This document shows, in pieces, positions 39,975 through 52,700 of a DNA stretch of 64,000 nucleotides. Source of the stretch: Linnemannia hyalina (Eukaryota; Mortierellomycota; Mortierellomycetes; Mortierellales; Mortierellaceae); the NCBI GenBank assembly GCA_019671135.1, contig JAHRHY010000029.1:62001-126000 (forward strand), read 5' to 3'. How positions within the stretch are numbered: the first letter of the stretch is position 1; every line of letters starts with the position of its first letter. Both the position numbers and the translations under genes were made by a program. Below the pieces are notes generated by a model, which saw only the letters and a program-made list of their open reading frames with translations, did not search any database and had not been told where the DNA came from.

Positions 39975-42900
39975 TTATGAGCTTTGCGGCGACGGTCTTG
40001 CAAGGGAAGGGGGGCGTCCGAGATGCTTAAGATAATGCTTGCCGATGATAGCAATGTTGTGCGCGCCCACCAAGTCTCGGTGAATCCACCGCCCGCATTT
40101 TACACACGCGCAAGTTCTCATCGAGGGCTTAGCAAGTCTTGTCGTCTCACCCTTGGAAACGCAGGTTGGGCACATTGTGGATGTGAGATATTCATCCACC
40201 AACGCTACCTTGTACCCAAGGGCCATGCTCTATCAATTTTAAAAAGGACAAATGAATTAATATACATGTGTATCCAGATCGCCATGGTATTGAAGGGACA
40301 TATGATACTAGTAGATACGACCACCCGTACATCTTCTTCTTTCTACTCTCTCCTTTCTCATTATTACCTTCTGCTGTAGTCTGCGCAAGAACGTCGTGTG
40401 GACCGATGTAAGGTTGAGCCCTGTCCGAAAAGTCGCGTTTCCCAACGCGAAGAGGACCCTACGCCCTCCCAGTCTTCAATGCTTCTTTCACAAGTCGGAG
40501 CACGCCTGCCACCGCCATGTCCAGCTCTGACAATTTTGCCATTCTATGTTGGTATACGGCCTTCTTCCAGTCCGACGATGAGTAGAATCCATGGATGATC
40601 GGCTCCAACTCGAAATACTGCCGTTGCGCGGATTTGAGGGCGTCCTCTGAGTCGTATTTTGTTGAATGGAGCGCATTCTCAAGATCATGCATCGAAGGTA
40701 GAAAAGTTGCCCTGTTCTTGTCATCCGTCTTCCTCGTCCAAAGGCTCGCGTCGACATTATCTGCGGGACCGGCTGCTGGGTGTTGTCGCCTCCATTCCTG
40801 TTCCCATGCTCTGAAGGCGAGTGTTGGCTGATACAGTGATGCGCGCTTTACCAACAAGTTGACCACAGTTTTGTCATCGAGACGCACACAGAACGCACCG
40901 CTCACGACTTCGCCTGGATCGATGCCAATCACCGCCACCGACTCCAAGTCTTGACCGAATGCTTCAATTATCGACTGTCGGGTTGGGTACTGGTTCTCAA
41001 TACGTCGTAGAAACTCCTTACGACCCGGCGCCTGCCGACTCTTGGTGAGGTCATAGGCCAAAAGTTGCAGCTGATGGCCGTCCGTGCGGATGAAATTGTT
41101 CAATGCATACCGAAAGGAAGACTGTGCGCCTTGGATGTGAGGAGGGGTCGGCAATAGTGGGGGGTTGGAAGGCAGCGGCACCGTAGATGCTGAGGAAGAC
41201 GACGACGATCCGGCCGAGATGGATGCATTGTGTCGGGTTCGGTAATAGTTAATTCGATCAGTCAGGTGTCGTGCAAGTGGTCCTTGGTCATAGATGGTGG
41301 GGTGGGCAGCCTTGAGTTCACCCATTGTCGCACTTCGTTTCCCGTATGTTGTTTGTTGTTTGTTTGCGAGCCGAACCGTATTTCGATCTCCAATGAAAAG
41401 CATCTTGATGAGGTTCCCGAATGACGTATTGACTTGTTGGTTGGCCCAGTCGTGGGTATGAGGGCCGCCGCTCCAAATCAATCCGACTTGACCTGCATCT
41501 CTTCCCCAAAGGATACGCATCAGTCCCTCCTCCCTAACGTCGATAAAGCTGTCTGCCATCTTGGACTGGGTACAGAAACGGGGTCGGTTTGCCGCTGGAA
41601 GTGTCATGAGATAGTTCCAGCATGATCGGATGTGTCCAGGCTGATAGACAATTTTTTTCGATTTCTTCCTGGGGTTCTCGTCATCGGCGTCATCGTCTAG
41701 AATAGTACCGTCATCGTCTAGAGTAGTGCCGTCATCACCAGGTTTGTCTTCATCCTCCTGTTCGACTTTTGGAAGTAGGGCGGGATCGAACTCCAACTTC
41801 TCCATCTAATATTGCAAAAAGAAAAAAAGGCACAATATTAGAATATGCAATACACTCTCTCCAATTATCAATGGCGCTTCATCAACGAATTGGGCGATTA
41901 GTACCTTTGTGCGTATAGTCTGTGGGAGCTTCCTATAATGCAACGTCATAGCCAAACAGATATTGGGCGCCAGATCATCGATGACAACACCGAGGGGTAT
42001 GCTGGATGGGTTAACAGCCTTGAATCCCGGATGGAACCCCCTGAAGGCCGCAAAAATCGACACTGCCTCCGCCTGTGCTTCCTTCGACTTTGGTTTGTTG
42101 GCTGTAGGTCCTAGTGCTTTTGTCGAATCTCGGAGAACAAACGACAACAGATTCCCAATAACAATCTCTGCCCAGTCTGAATCCAGAATATCCTCCAGAA
42201 AGGACGTCGGCGGCGAACTAGAGAGTAGCTCTCCAAGGATCCGCATTTCGAGCATCTTGTAGACAAAATGCTTGGCAGTATTGACGATAGACACATCCAT
42301 ATCAAGTCTCTGAGCAACCATGTCGACGTTCGCCTGGGTGAGATCGGTAGCTCGTTTCAGGCACCCCTTGACTGATCCAGTGGTAAGGGTGACAGTGGCG
42401 AAAACAGACTTGAATGACTTCTTCAGAGCAGCATAACCAGGCCTGTCCTGGTGATAGCCAAGATGCTTATTCTTCTTCTTTTTCTTGGCTACAGGGGCAG
42501 TGGCAGCTTGTTCGTTGGTGGCAGTGGGATCCTTTGGCTTGTATGGTCGAGGGGTTGATGGTTTCAGACCAGACAATTCTATGTCCTCGACGGGGCTGGC
42601 GTTCTCGAGGTTGACCGTTTGGGGTACGTATCGATCTGCTTGATCCGTCCGGGATCGGAATCTAGAAATAAACGCGCCAATGTTATGAAGAATAATATTA
42701 GTACAGAAGCAATAGAAGTCAATACAAGTGGCTGGATATAACTGAAGATGACGCTAAAAAGTACTTACTTTGTCCTCTGCCATTTCTGCCTTCTCCTTGA
42801 CCGGGCGCGTGAGCCATGGCGCCTTTCTTGTTTTTTACTCTTTTTGTAGAGTGGAGGTGCTTGGTCGATAATAGATGCGGGCGCTGATGATCCTGTATGT

Positions 42901-44272
42901 GATGTTTGGCTCCTTGTGAATCGCTCCCAGTTGGTCTTCGCCTTTTTCATCTCAACTTCCTGAATGATAGTCGTGACAAGGCTGTGGATATCGGGTGTGC
43001 TGGAAGTCGTTTCGGTCCCACCCATAGGTAAAGGATGCTCGGTGCACATCACGAACGCCTGAAGGGCATGATCGAACTGGCTGTCTTTTACGTTCTTCTG
43101 GTACTGAGTCATCTCGACCCTGTTCAAGGACCTTTTGGCGTGTTTCTCATACAGTCGCATGTGTCTCCCATATTGGAGGTAGGACTCCTCTGCGATCTCC
43201 TGGAGCTTGTCGGCGCTGTCGTATACAATCTTCAAGTACTGAATGACGTGGTGTTTGAATTGTCCAAGTCGCTCCTGATCGCTCAATCCGTCGAGTCCGT
43301 CCAATGTAAACGTCCAAACAATGTCAGCGTTCGACACCAAGCCATAGTAAGGAACGCCGTCGGTATAGTCGTTTGTTGTTAATATACCAAGAAGAAGAAG
43401 GTGGGCTGGAGTGGGGAGCTGGTGTCGATCCATAAGGTCCTGCTTCTGGAATGTTTTCCACTGACTGCCGACAGGAATAGTGATCGATGTAGAGGCCTCA
43501 TAGACCAACAAGTCAGAGTCTTTGGTGATGATTCGTACATCCTCCGGCTTGACGGCATTATTGAGACAACGGGCAATACAGCAGTCAGCTTGGTGGGGGC
43601 AGCGACATATTGTCCACCCCAGATTCTGAAGAGCATCCAGCACTTGTCTCGCGGCATCGGGTGGTGCCCGATAAACAGACTTTAGGCGCCGGTATAGCCG
43701 TTTCGTCCCTTTGATCTTGTCTTCGTCGTAGTCCTCCATGAGTTTTCTCATCCGCGTTGTTAGATCACGGTCCCGTTTCTGATGGGCGTGCCCTTTCTCG
43801 ACCGAACGGGGACCGTCGGCATGGATTGTTGTGCGCCCCTGTGAGACTTTTTTCGTGAGGATGTCGTGAATAACCTGGCCTATGTGGCCATAGTCCTATT
43901 GGAAACACAAAGCGATGAGATAGTATTAGGTATATTTCTTACAGCAGCTTTGTCTTTGCCGGTTGTATTTGAAAATCGAATGTACTTACAATGCCTTTGT
44001 TTTCGGTACGTGTTGTTGTGAGAGTACCATTGCTGTCGAGAAAGATCTGAGCTGGTCCTCCTTGCAATAGGTGTTGGACCTGTGTCATAAGGTTTGTCGG
44101 AACCGAGCCAGGAGGATCGCAACAAACACAGGACCGGTCGATGTACTTGTGCCTGAGGGAGCTCCCAATGTGAGGCGAGCATGTTTGATGGGTGGACTCC
44201 CCGACTCGGTCCCCTCAGACCCAGATGGCGAATGTGGATGTTTTTGTTCGCCTGGTAGTCCAGAAGCGCCAT
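39975..44272 (-). CDS. XPG/FEN-like nuclease domain joined to Fanzor nuclease, five exons, two suspected frameshifts
   Basis: Exons on the minus strand are about 43990-44272, 42769-43895, 41905-42661, 40368-41805 and 39975-40229. Introns 43896-43989, 42662-42768, 41806-41904 and 40230-40367 are GT-AG and join in frame. The N-terminal part has IHADGPRSVEKGHAH and RIITKDSDLLVYEA, the metal-site strands of XPG/FEN1/PIN-like 5' nucleases. The usual EA(E/D) motif reads CPHQADCCIA. The C-terminal half is Fanzor: RuvC-I VIGIDPGEVVSGAF, RuvC-II ALGNATFRTG, alternative Glu in DEYLTS, zinc ribbon CPTC and CACVKC, RuvC-III IHRDLVGAHNIA. Two frame breaks are suspected: near 40464 in a GGGAGGGCG run (creates a TAG) and near 44220 at the N-terminus. 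All catalytic Asp/Glu residues of the RuvC fold are kept. It may have been functional recently, or the breaks are errors. The start is uncertain. Confidence 0.75.
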
Positions 44273-45204
44273 CACAATCTATTCTTTCTAATGCAGAAGG
44301 GCCAGGCCGATCGATCGGGAAACTGTCCGCCCGGAACTGTGGTCGACACTGGCATTGTTCATCCATTCCAATTTGATTTTACTTCCAGTAGCAAGCGGGT
44401 CTGATTGGAACTTCGAGACCTGCCCTCCACAACGTCCTCTGCGATGAGAACTGATTTACGTCGGACAGTCTCCAGATTCTAACCTACAGACTATGCTACC
44501 TGTATGCTCGATGCCCTCGATCCGTCTCTATCGTTTCTGCGGAGTACTATGCCCACCTGGTCGCGCAGCGAGCACGTTTCCACCAAGGGCGTGAATTGGA
44601 GCAAGGCCACACCTTCGGAAGGATTGAGTGAGTCGATTACCTACGCGCCCGTAAAGCAGCAGCTTCAGAAGGGTATGTTATATACGAACCGTGCTAAGAC
44701 GTTGAAGAGATATCTACATGGCAGAAAGCTGACCCTTTCGTCTTGCTTTGCTTTTTCTGGTGATGTGGTTTATGTGAGCCCGGCCCTTCAACCATTTGCT
44801 ACCCTTGCTTGTCTGCAACTGCGCTCGTGGGACCTCCCTTCCCCATCGCCCACAATACCGATTGGCTTGTTTTGAACTACATTTCGATAAAAAATAATGA
44901 AAGTTAACGATGGGTGCCCGTGAACGTTGGTTGGTTGTGACCGCCGCGTCCGTGTATTGATTTTTATTTTTTGCTTTATGAGGAAGTGAAAATGCTTGTG
45001 GAGCGTTTCAAAAAGCTAAAACAAAAAAAAAGAATGATTGTCCACAGTGTTTTAAGCATTGGCGAGTTCAAGAAAAAAAAAAAAAAAAAAAAAAAAAGAC
45101 GCTCTCTATTCCTCAAGGGGTTGTTGAGATCAATCAGTCCTTATCATAAGCGAGGCCTGGTTCCACTGTTTAGTGCGATGGTCCCTTGTGATTGTCCGAC
45201 TCTA
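44273..45204. other. Intergenic region with an unassigned frame and a long A tract
   Basis: A plus frame 44504-44875 (123 codons) begins [11 protein letters not shown] and has a possible donor AAGG|GTATGT near 44671, but nothing in it is recognised. A 30-base A tract (45071-45099) precedes the 3' end of the promethin-like gene. Confidence 0.35.
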
Positions 45205-45884
45205 TTAGCCGTTGGCTCGTCGACCGCCCTTATTAGCCCTCCGCTTGGCCTCCCGGATCTGTCGCTTAGCCTTGCGCAAGTCACCATGTCCCCAGGTCAT
45301 ACTCAGGACTGCACAGGAAATGAGGTACCCGACATAGGCGACCATGCTGACCAACCCGACGCCGCAGGCAACCAGCAGCGAGACTCCCAAGGCTGGGAGC
45401 AGGAAAACCAAGCTGAAAATTGCGAATCCTACCTAAACAGAGATAAGGTGATGATTGGCACATGTAGATGATGATGGGTTAGGGTAAGGAGTTTCGGATC
45501 AGTTTCGTCTATCAGGTTTTGGTATTCGAGTGCGTATCATCATTGTCATTGTGCCAAAGAAACATATCTCACTTCAACAATGGTAAATCCAATCCCTCCA
45601 ACAATCAAGGACCCAAGGGTGACAAACCCCATGAAGCCCATGAAGCAGCCCAGAGGAAAAGCCGACATGGCTCCAAACCCAACGACCCCAACCTTGACAC
45701 TGGTGGGGGCTTGGACATATAGATTCTTGAGGTATCCCGCGGGAGGGAAAACATAGTGCTGGACTATACCCATCTAGTTGACAGACTCCAGTGCCGATTG
45801 AGCTTTGCTGGCGACGATCTGGGGGGCTTTATGGGCGGCGTTCCGGGCTTGGTCGACTTTTCGCTCGATGTTCGTTGTGGCCAT
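45205..45884 (-). CDS. Promethin/LDAF1-like lipid-droplet protein (in-frame TAG near N-terminus)
   Basis: Two exons, 45573-45884 and 45205-45432, are joined across a 140-bp GT-AG intron (45433-45572), phase 0. The N-terminus MATTNIERKVDQARNAA predicts an amphipathic helix. Four hydrophobic segments follow (including VGVVGFGAMSAFPLGCF, GSLIVGGIGFTIVE, GFAIFSLVFLLPALGVS), then a basic tail rich in K and R. This is the layout of promethin/LDAF1, which acts with seipin at ER sites of lipid-droplet formation. A TAG at 45774-45776 separates SALESVN from MGIVQHYVF in the same frame, so either the CAG codon was lost or translation starts at the ATG at 45771-45773, which would still give all the membrane segments. 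Host gene likely. Confidence 0.72.
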
Positions 45885-46415
45885 GGTGCTGGTGTTGGTG
45901 GTAACTTGCGGGTGGTTTTGCTGGGGTGGTAGTGACTGGAGATGAAGGACGTGTGGGGTGAGGCTAGAGCAGCAGGATTGGGTTGAAGAGACAGACTCGG
46001 GTGGTGATACTGGTGCGTGAAGGGGTGTGGATAGGAATAGTCAAAATGGAGGCGATCGTTGACCGTGTTGCAGTTGAAGAAGAGACGAAGGGGTGGAAAG
46101 AGCAGGAAGTGGGAAGAGGAAGTGAACATGAGAGCTGAGTTGTGACTGAGAAAATTATGGTTACCTACGATATCCAAGCATTACTTGCATTGAGGGAAAG
46201 TGATGAGAGATCGGAGCATTTCAAAAAATTAAGTGCGATAGAGGCAATGGATGCGTCGTGTTGAGAGACATTACGCGTTGATTTGTTATCTTTTGAGCAC
46301 GATAAAGAGAAAGGCAAGATAGAATCTCGAGGGCAGAGAGGCAATAAGGAGATCACGAGGACTCTCGTCGAACCTAATCTGGGATGGCTGTGTCGCCAGC
46401 AATCGTTGCATGTCT
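45885..46415. other. Intergenic region, no supported gene
   Basis: The presumed promoter and 5' UTR of the promethin-like gene are CA-rich. No other frame is convincing. Confidence 0.4.
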
Positions 46416-46760
46416 TCAACGAGAGGCGACGAGCCGGAGCTGGAGGGGTCGGAGGCGTTTGTTAGAGGAAGCAGTGTCGGCGATGTCCTCATCCTCGACG
46501 TCAACTGCTCGTTTTGGACTGCATGAAGCCTGCTGTGTAGATGTTGTTGTGTGAGTAGACATGCCCGCGTCATCGGCGTCGGTTGCTCGCTCTGGGCCGG
46601 ATGAAGTCTGCTGTGTCGATGTTGTTGCGTGGTTAGACATATGACGTCGGGCCGACTTTGCAACGAACTGCACCGTTTCATGGAAACTCAGCGCGTTCAC
46701 CAACGCAAAAAACATCGATGATAAGTTGACTTCGCATCTCTTGGTCTGATCTTTCTTCAT
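46416..46760 (-). CDS. Small uncharacterised ORF with an internal duplication
   Basis: A 114-codon ATG frame begins MKKDQTKRCEV. It includes a duplicated block of about 29 residues: ATTSTQQTSSGPERATDADD and TTTSTQQASCSPKRAVDVED, seen in the DNA as a tandem repeat at about 46470-46640. No domain is recognised. Coding status is uncertain and introns cannot be excluded. Confidence 0.3.
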   Translation of the reverse strand: MKKDQTKRCEVNLSSMFFALVNALSFHETVQFVAKSARRHMSNHATTSTQQTSSGPERATDADDAGMSTHTTTSTQQASCSPKRAVDVEDEDIADTASSNKRLRPLQLRLVASR

Positions 46761-48285
46761 TCCGTTCCCAGCGAGTCGCTCTTCTTTTTTTCCTTTCTAT
46801 CTTGGAGTCAATTTCATTTATGGAGGTTGATTCACACTCTCTTATTCTGAGTGAGAGGCGTCTGAATTGTCAGAGGGTTTTGACAACATTATCTTTTATA
46901 AAGGCTCGGCTCTGAGACTATTTTATCCACACTTATTGTTCTGCCTGTCCATCTCGCTGACGTTTAAAAGTGAAGGAAAAGTGATAGGAAGATAAGTTGA
47001 TATGGAAGTTCCTCTCGTGGTGGTTCCTCTTTTTTTATGTGACGGAGTGGGTGCTCTCTCAGCCTCTCCGTGTTTTTTTTGTAAATATGGAGAGGACCCT
47101 GCTCGCAGAATCAATCGAAGGGATAAATTTCGACCACAAAAAGCGGTCGAAAACAGACGAAGGGATAACATCTGTTATGAGTACAAACTATCTTTTCTAT
47201 CTTTTCAATGCAGATCAACTGCACCACAATGCTGCGTCATTTCTGGTTGCTTACCTCTTGAAATTAATATCCAGACCTTTGATGCTCAAAACTATTATAT
47301 ATCGGAGGAACAGTGGCAGGCTGCAGATTGTAGCATAGAGTGGCAGATCAATTTCTTGTGGCTATTGAAAAGAATACTATTCTACTACGCACTCAAAGAA
47401 AGCAAGAGAGTGGAGAAGTACAACAGTTTGAAAGATCAGCCTAGTAGCAAAGTGTTGCGGTACGGGGTTTTTATTTCTATTTTACCCCGTCTTTTTATTT
47501 AACGAAGAAGTGCTGCTAGCGACCACATCACCACATGACAGATGGTCGCTGCTCAACTATCACCTCCGTGATTATTTATAATAATTATCATCGTGATTAC
47601 TTGCCACCTCCGTGATTAGCTATCACCTCCGTGGTTAAATATCACTCCAGTGGTGTAAAATAATAAAACAACTCTTTTCTTCTCGTTGACAACAGACCCT
47701 ATAGTTCTCAAAAGTGATTGAAGTCTCAGAAAGATATGGTTCGTGATGAGCATCATCGCCTTGTTTGATTACTGGCCGACCGCTTTCCTCGGGTGTTTCA
47801 TTTTGGCTTGGTTGGTGTATAGAATGTCGGAAGATGAGTCCGTAGACTCAAAACACGAGGAGGGGTACTGGGTGGAAGGGTACTGGGTCTCGTCTGCAAC
47901 GAGGCATGTGTCCATTCTGCTGTGTTGCCGCCACGGCTTCTCTTGTAAATATCGCTGTGGAGTTTCCATCCTGGCTCTCTGCATCTGCGGGTGTATTCAT
48001 GTCAGAGTTCCACTCCGGGTACACATGACTATGGGCCACCGCCTATGGTCCACTGGGTATACATCCAGGCTACGTCATGTTGACTAGTTCTACTTCGAAC
48101 TATAGGATAAGGTCACAGGCCTGGTCCATGATGCAATACTGACACATGATTAGTAAGCCGGCCCCGCAACACATACATAAATAGTTATAGTCAGTACCTA
48201 GATAGTTCAGCAGTTCATAACTCACTTTTTATTAAACACTCAAAAAAGCACACAACGCCCTCAAATCCTTTACAGGGGGGGGGGG
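46761..48285. other. Intergenic region with short dispersed repeat, no supported gene
   Basis: A plus frame 47002-47502 has 166 codons and no recognised content. 47553-47660 holds a CTATCACCTCCGTGATTA motif three to four times, partly diverged. Another frame at 47743-48087 is not convincing. Confidence 0.35.
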
Positions 48286-49763
48286 TGGCATTCGATATGT
48301 TTTTTTTTTTTTTCTTTTTCGTACACAATTTTATTTCTCTGACAAACAGCATAGAGAAGTTATTTGGAAGTAAAAGGGAACTACAGACCAAACTCTTCAG
48401 TGCACCATCCACCAGTCGCAGTCCGGTCCAGAACCTGGCTCTGCGCAACAATTGTCGCTGCTCTTCACAGCTTAAACGGAAAAAAATAAAACTAGATACG
48501 AATGAAGGGGATTCTTCCCATCCTAGCGAAGAGAGACAAGGCGATGAGCACGGTATTCGTTGACGGCCTCGGTGGCCCGGCGACGTATCCCAAGGGCGAC
48601 GGTCTTGCGGCGACTAGAAATTGACTTGATGCGTGCGACTGCATTGGCGGCCTGAGTATCGGTCATCAAAAGAATGGCAGCCAGTTCTTGTGGTTTCCTG
48701 GCAAGTTGACTCCGGTATCGGCTTCTGAGCCCGTCATACTTTGTATTGTCTGCCGATTGTTTTTTTCCTGGTGTCGCTGTTGATGCGAAGGATCTCGGCA
48801 TCGCATTCGGCCGCGGGACGGAGGAGACGCTCTCTGCAGGTGTTGTCCAGGGTGTCGACTGCCCGCTCAAAGACAATGTCGGTTGTATCCGACGGGGGAG
48901 GTGAGAGTGTGATGAGAGTTGCTGGAGTGGCGGACAATGTTGGAATGGGAGAACGTGTTGGAGTGGGAGAACGTGGAGTAGTGGGGGTATTGGGTGGAGC
49001 ACCTGTCAGAGAAGGGCTAAGACTCGAAACTGGAGTGGGGACAACGACGACATGCGAAAGGACGGGAGATGATAATGGCGAAGGAGTGGATGAGAGTGAA
49101 GGGGAAGGTGACTGAGGAGAAGGTGACTGAGGAAAGATGGGCTGAGGGAGAGAGAGAAGAGAAGGCAGAGAAGAGAAGGCAGAGAAGAGAGAGGAGAGAG
49201 AGGAGAGAGAGAAAAGAGAGAAGAGAGAGGAGAGAGAGAAAAGAGAGAAGAGAGAGAAGGATCAAAGAGAATAGAAGAGACTGGTGCTGAGAAAAGATCA
49301 AGAGGGTCGAAACTGGAGAACGGAGAGAGGGGAAGCAAAGAAAGAGGGGCAAGGGAGGAAGAGGAAACAGAAAGAAGAGGAGGAAAGGTAGAAGGAGAAG
49401 AAGAGGTAAAGAGGGAAGACGCGATTGAAAAGAAGAAATGTCAAATATAAGAGAGGGATCGGAAGAGAAAGGTACACCCAAGTGGGGCACAGACAACAAG
49501 AGAGAAGATAACAAGGGATCAAGTTCAGAGGGAGAAGAAGAAAAAGAAGGAATAGTAACAAGTGGCTCACAAGACAAGGCAGGACAAACATCCAACTCTG
49601 CGGCAGCGGGAAAGGAAAAAGAAGAGGAAGAGGAAGCGTAAAAGGAATAAAAGAAGATGAAGAAGAACCAGAGCATGACCCTTGCAGGCAACACTACTTA
49701 TCCCACGCCCTCTTATCATTAACAAAACCTGCCTTGCCAGTAATAACAAACCCATTCCCACGC

Positions 49764-52700
49764 TCATCTGAGCGATCGATTGCGCGTGTGGTTTTTGTTT
49801 TGGCCTGGGCTGCATCTGTGAAAAAATTTTGTTCTTTTTTCGCCCTTTGCTTTTTTTCGCCCAAGGATGTGTCTGGGTACAAAAACCCCCCTGTTATCGC
49901 ACTCGACCTTTTTTCCTTTTGTATTTTCTTTATACACACCCTCAAGTCTCACCTCATCACCTCCATTGCTTTTCTTACCGCGACCCTCGCCAACTTCAAC
50001 ACCACCTCCTTCAGCAACAACTGATGGAGCTGCAGTCGCCAAAGGATGGAGGCATACCTGTATGGGGTCGACAAACGTACCAAGGTCTAGTACTGTCGTC
50101 GCGGTGGTTCTGCTGAACGCAAAGACATTGGCTGGAGGAACGATGTCCACGCCTCTTTGTTGCCCTTGTCGGCGTTCGATGGCCCGATTGATCAATGGCT
50201 CTTCTTCGGAGGAGGAGCCGTCTTCGTACAACACCTCTGGACCTGTAGGCGTGATAGGGTGGTCCTCCTCGACGATAAGGGAAGACACCGTGGCATCAAC
50301 GGAGACAGCAGCTGGCAGAGACAAGGTGACGACTTTCACCAGTTCCTTGAACCAACGACGGACAGGACCTTTCAACTTGTACTGTGTTCGGATGTCTTGC
50401 CAAGGAGCCAGAGATTGGCCATCATCTGTCAACACATTATCCAGAGTGACAATTCCGTCCAGGAAGAGTCGGTGGGCGATTTTTGGGTATACGCCTGAGG
50501 GCAAGAGGAGGCCGATGTATCGAGAAACGTTGACAGGGATCCCTGGCGACTGGAAGGTGATGCCCCTTTCGACCATGAGGCGGCAGACGTGCCCGAAGAA
50601 ATTGTTGCGAAGGAATTGAGCTCCAATGGTTGGTACGTCAAAGGGGGATACCGTAAGGCGACACTCTGCTTGATGGGCTGTTGCTCGAGACGCCATCACC
50701 ATTCCCAGCAGATCCTGGTCGTTTAGCCGTAGATGTGCAGTTGAGACTTGCTCCTCGACCATGGCATCTTCAAGGTCTCGGAGGCCGTACGGTCGACGAT
50801 GGAACAGGATGCTGGTCGGCAAGCCGAGGGGCAGCCTTACCTTCTGGCGAACGACGCTGGTGTACTGGCTGACGATGGTCTTTGTCTCGCGAGGGCTAAG
50901 GATTGTCACTGACAGCCGGTAAAGTATCCGTGGCAGCAGAACATTGTTGAAGATGTAAATGCACTGTTTGTCGGTAATAGCCTTCCGCGAGAGTATCTGA
51001 CACATCGTTAGCACCTCCTCCTTCACTAGCCGGCGTGTATGGGCTCCCTTTCCGTCAGCAGAGAACCACACACCCAGGACCCTGGCAGCAGTGGCAGGAG
51101 GTAGAGCGGTCACCGTATCCGCACCGAGTCTAATAGAGGAATCAGCAGAGGTAGAATTGACCACGATTAGTTCTGATTTTTTTGGGTTAATCTCAATACC
51201 ATGTAATTGAAAGAAACTCATCGCTTTGTTTGTGATCTCTTGTAGCTTAGCCTTAGACGGTGCCATCCAGTCCGTGTCGTCTATGAAGGCAAGGCAGGCA
51301 ATGCGGAGCGGGGTGTCAGGATGCAGGGAGTCGAACGTTGGGTTCTTGTGGAACGCCTGCAGGTCAGCCCTGTTAACCATAGGGTAGCCGAGGTTGGACT
51401 GACAGATCTGGTCAAGGAGAACCTCATAGACGATGCGGCAAAGTAGGGGACACTCTACTCCACCCTGATCCAGGCCGCAGAGAGGAGAGTACTCGTCCGT
51501 GAGTCCGTATGCGGTGATGATGCGGTTGGTCTTGTTTCTCGCGACGTAAAGGCACAGGTCGATAAACCCCTGCGGGATCTTGAGGTGTCGCAGACCGAGT
51601 TCCAGCATTCCACCTCCCTGACACGATACCGAATCAAAGCACCGCTTCATGTCCTGCAGCAGCACCCGGACCTCTTTCTTGTACTCTCTGGCATCCTCGA
51701 GAACCGCGTTCAGGATATGGATCGGGTCCTTGGCCATGGTTCCCTTGAGCACCGAAAAGTTGGGGCCACGAAAGATGGAGTGGCGAGACAGCACCACGGT
51801 AAGCCGTTTTACCATGATGGAGAAGAAAATCTTCCTTCCGTGCTCCAACAGTGTAATAGGACGCACCTCACTAATCCTTCCTGACCACACCGGCCCTTTC
51901 GGTATGCAATAGATCACCCCCTTCAGCCAATCCTCCGGCATTGCTCCTTGTACAAAGCACGCCTGAACCAGGACGACAAATAGTGCTTGGGCAAGGGGCC
52001 CAAGCCTCTTCAAGAGATCTCCTGACACCTTCGAATGTCCTGATGCCTTGCCTATTGGAGCCGCCGCCACCGCTGCACACACTTCTGCATAGTCAGGTAT
52101 CTCCATCACTGTGTCGTACCATTCCGCCCGAATGTCCTCCCTTGGTTGGTATGCCTCCTCCCATTCTGCGTTCAATGGTTGTGTAGGTCGTTCCTTGTGG
52201 AAAGTATCGCAAAAATACTGACGAACTCGTGATTTGATCTCGCTTGGGTCGTCAATGACATAGATGACAGGAGAGGCGTTTCCGGCAGCGTCAGGATTGA
52301 TAGGGTCATCATCGATAATGAAATGGTCGAGGTTAACACGTCCTGAGGCAATGTCGAGTATTCCTCGAATCGTCTGCCTTGTATGTGTCTGAAAACGGAG
52401 GTCGCGGTTCTCTATATGGGTGTTGATGATATCCTGCACATTTGCGGCATAATACTCCTGATGGTCCAGTCTCGCTTGCCGCCAAGGCCTTTGCACTTCT
52501 CGTATCCAGCGGTCCCACGTCTGCGTCGATGCCTCCATGTCCGGTACAATGCTCAGTCCTAGTTGCGTTCCGTTCATGTGGTACCAGTCGACAATCTTGC
52601 CATGCACACCCTCCTTGGTCGTCCCCTCCGCCAGTTGTAGTTCGATGAATGTCACTCGTGCGGACCATATGACGCCCCCAATCTCGTGGATCTTGTTGAG

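Noticed and set aside
44504..44875. Plus-strand 123-codon frame as a gene
   Set aside because: No domain, an uncertain intron donor, and no supporting downstream exon.
49017..49694. Minus frame of 225 codons, Leu/Ser-rich
   Set aside because: It is produced by the GA/CT-rich simple repeat in the LINE 3' region and has no protein-like variation.
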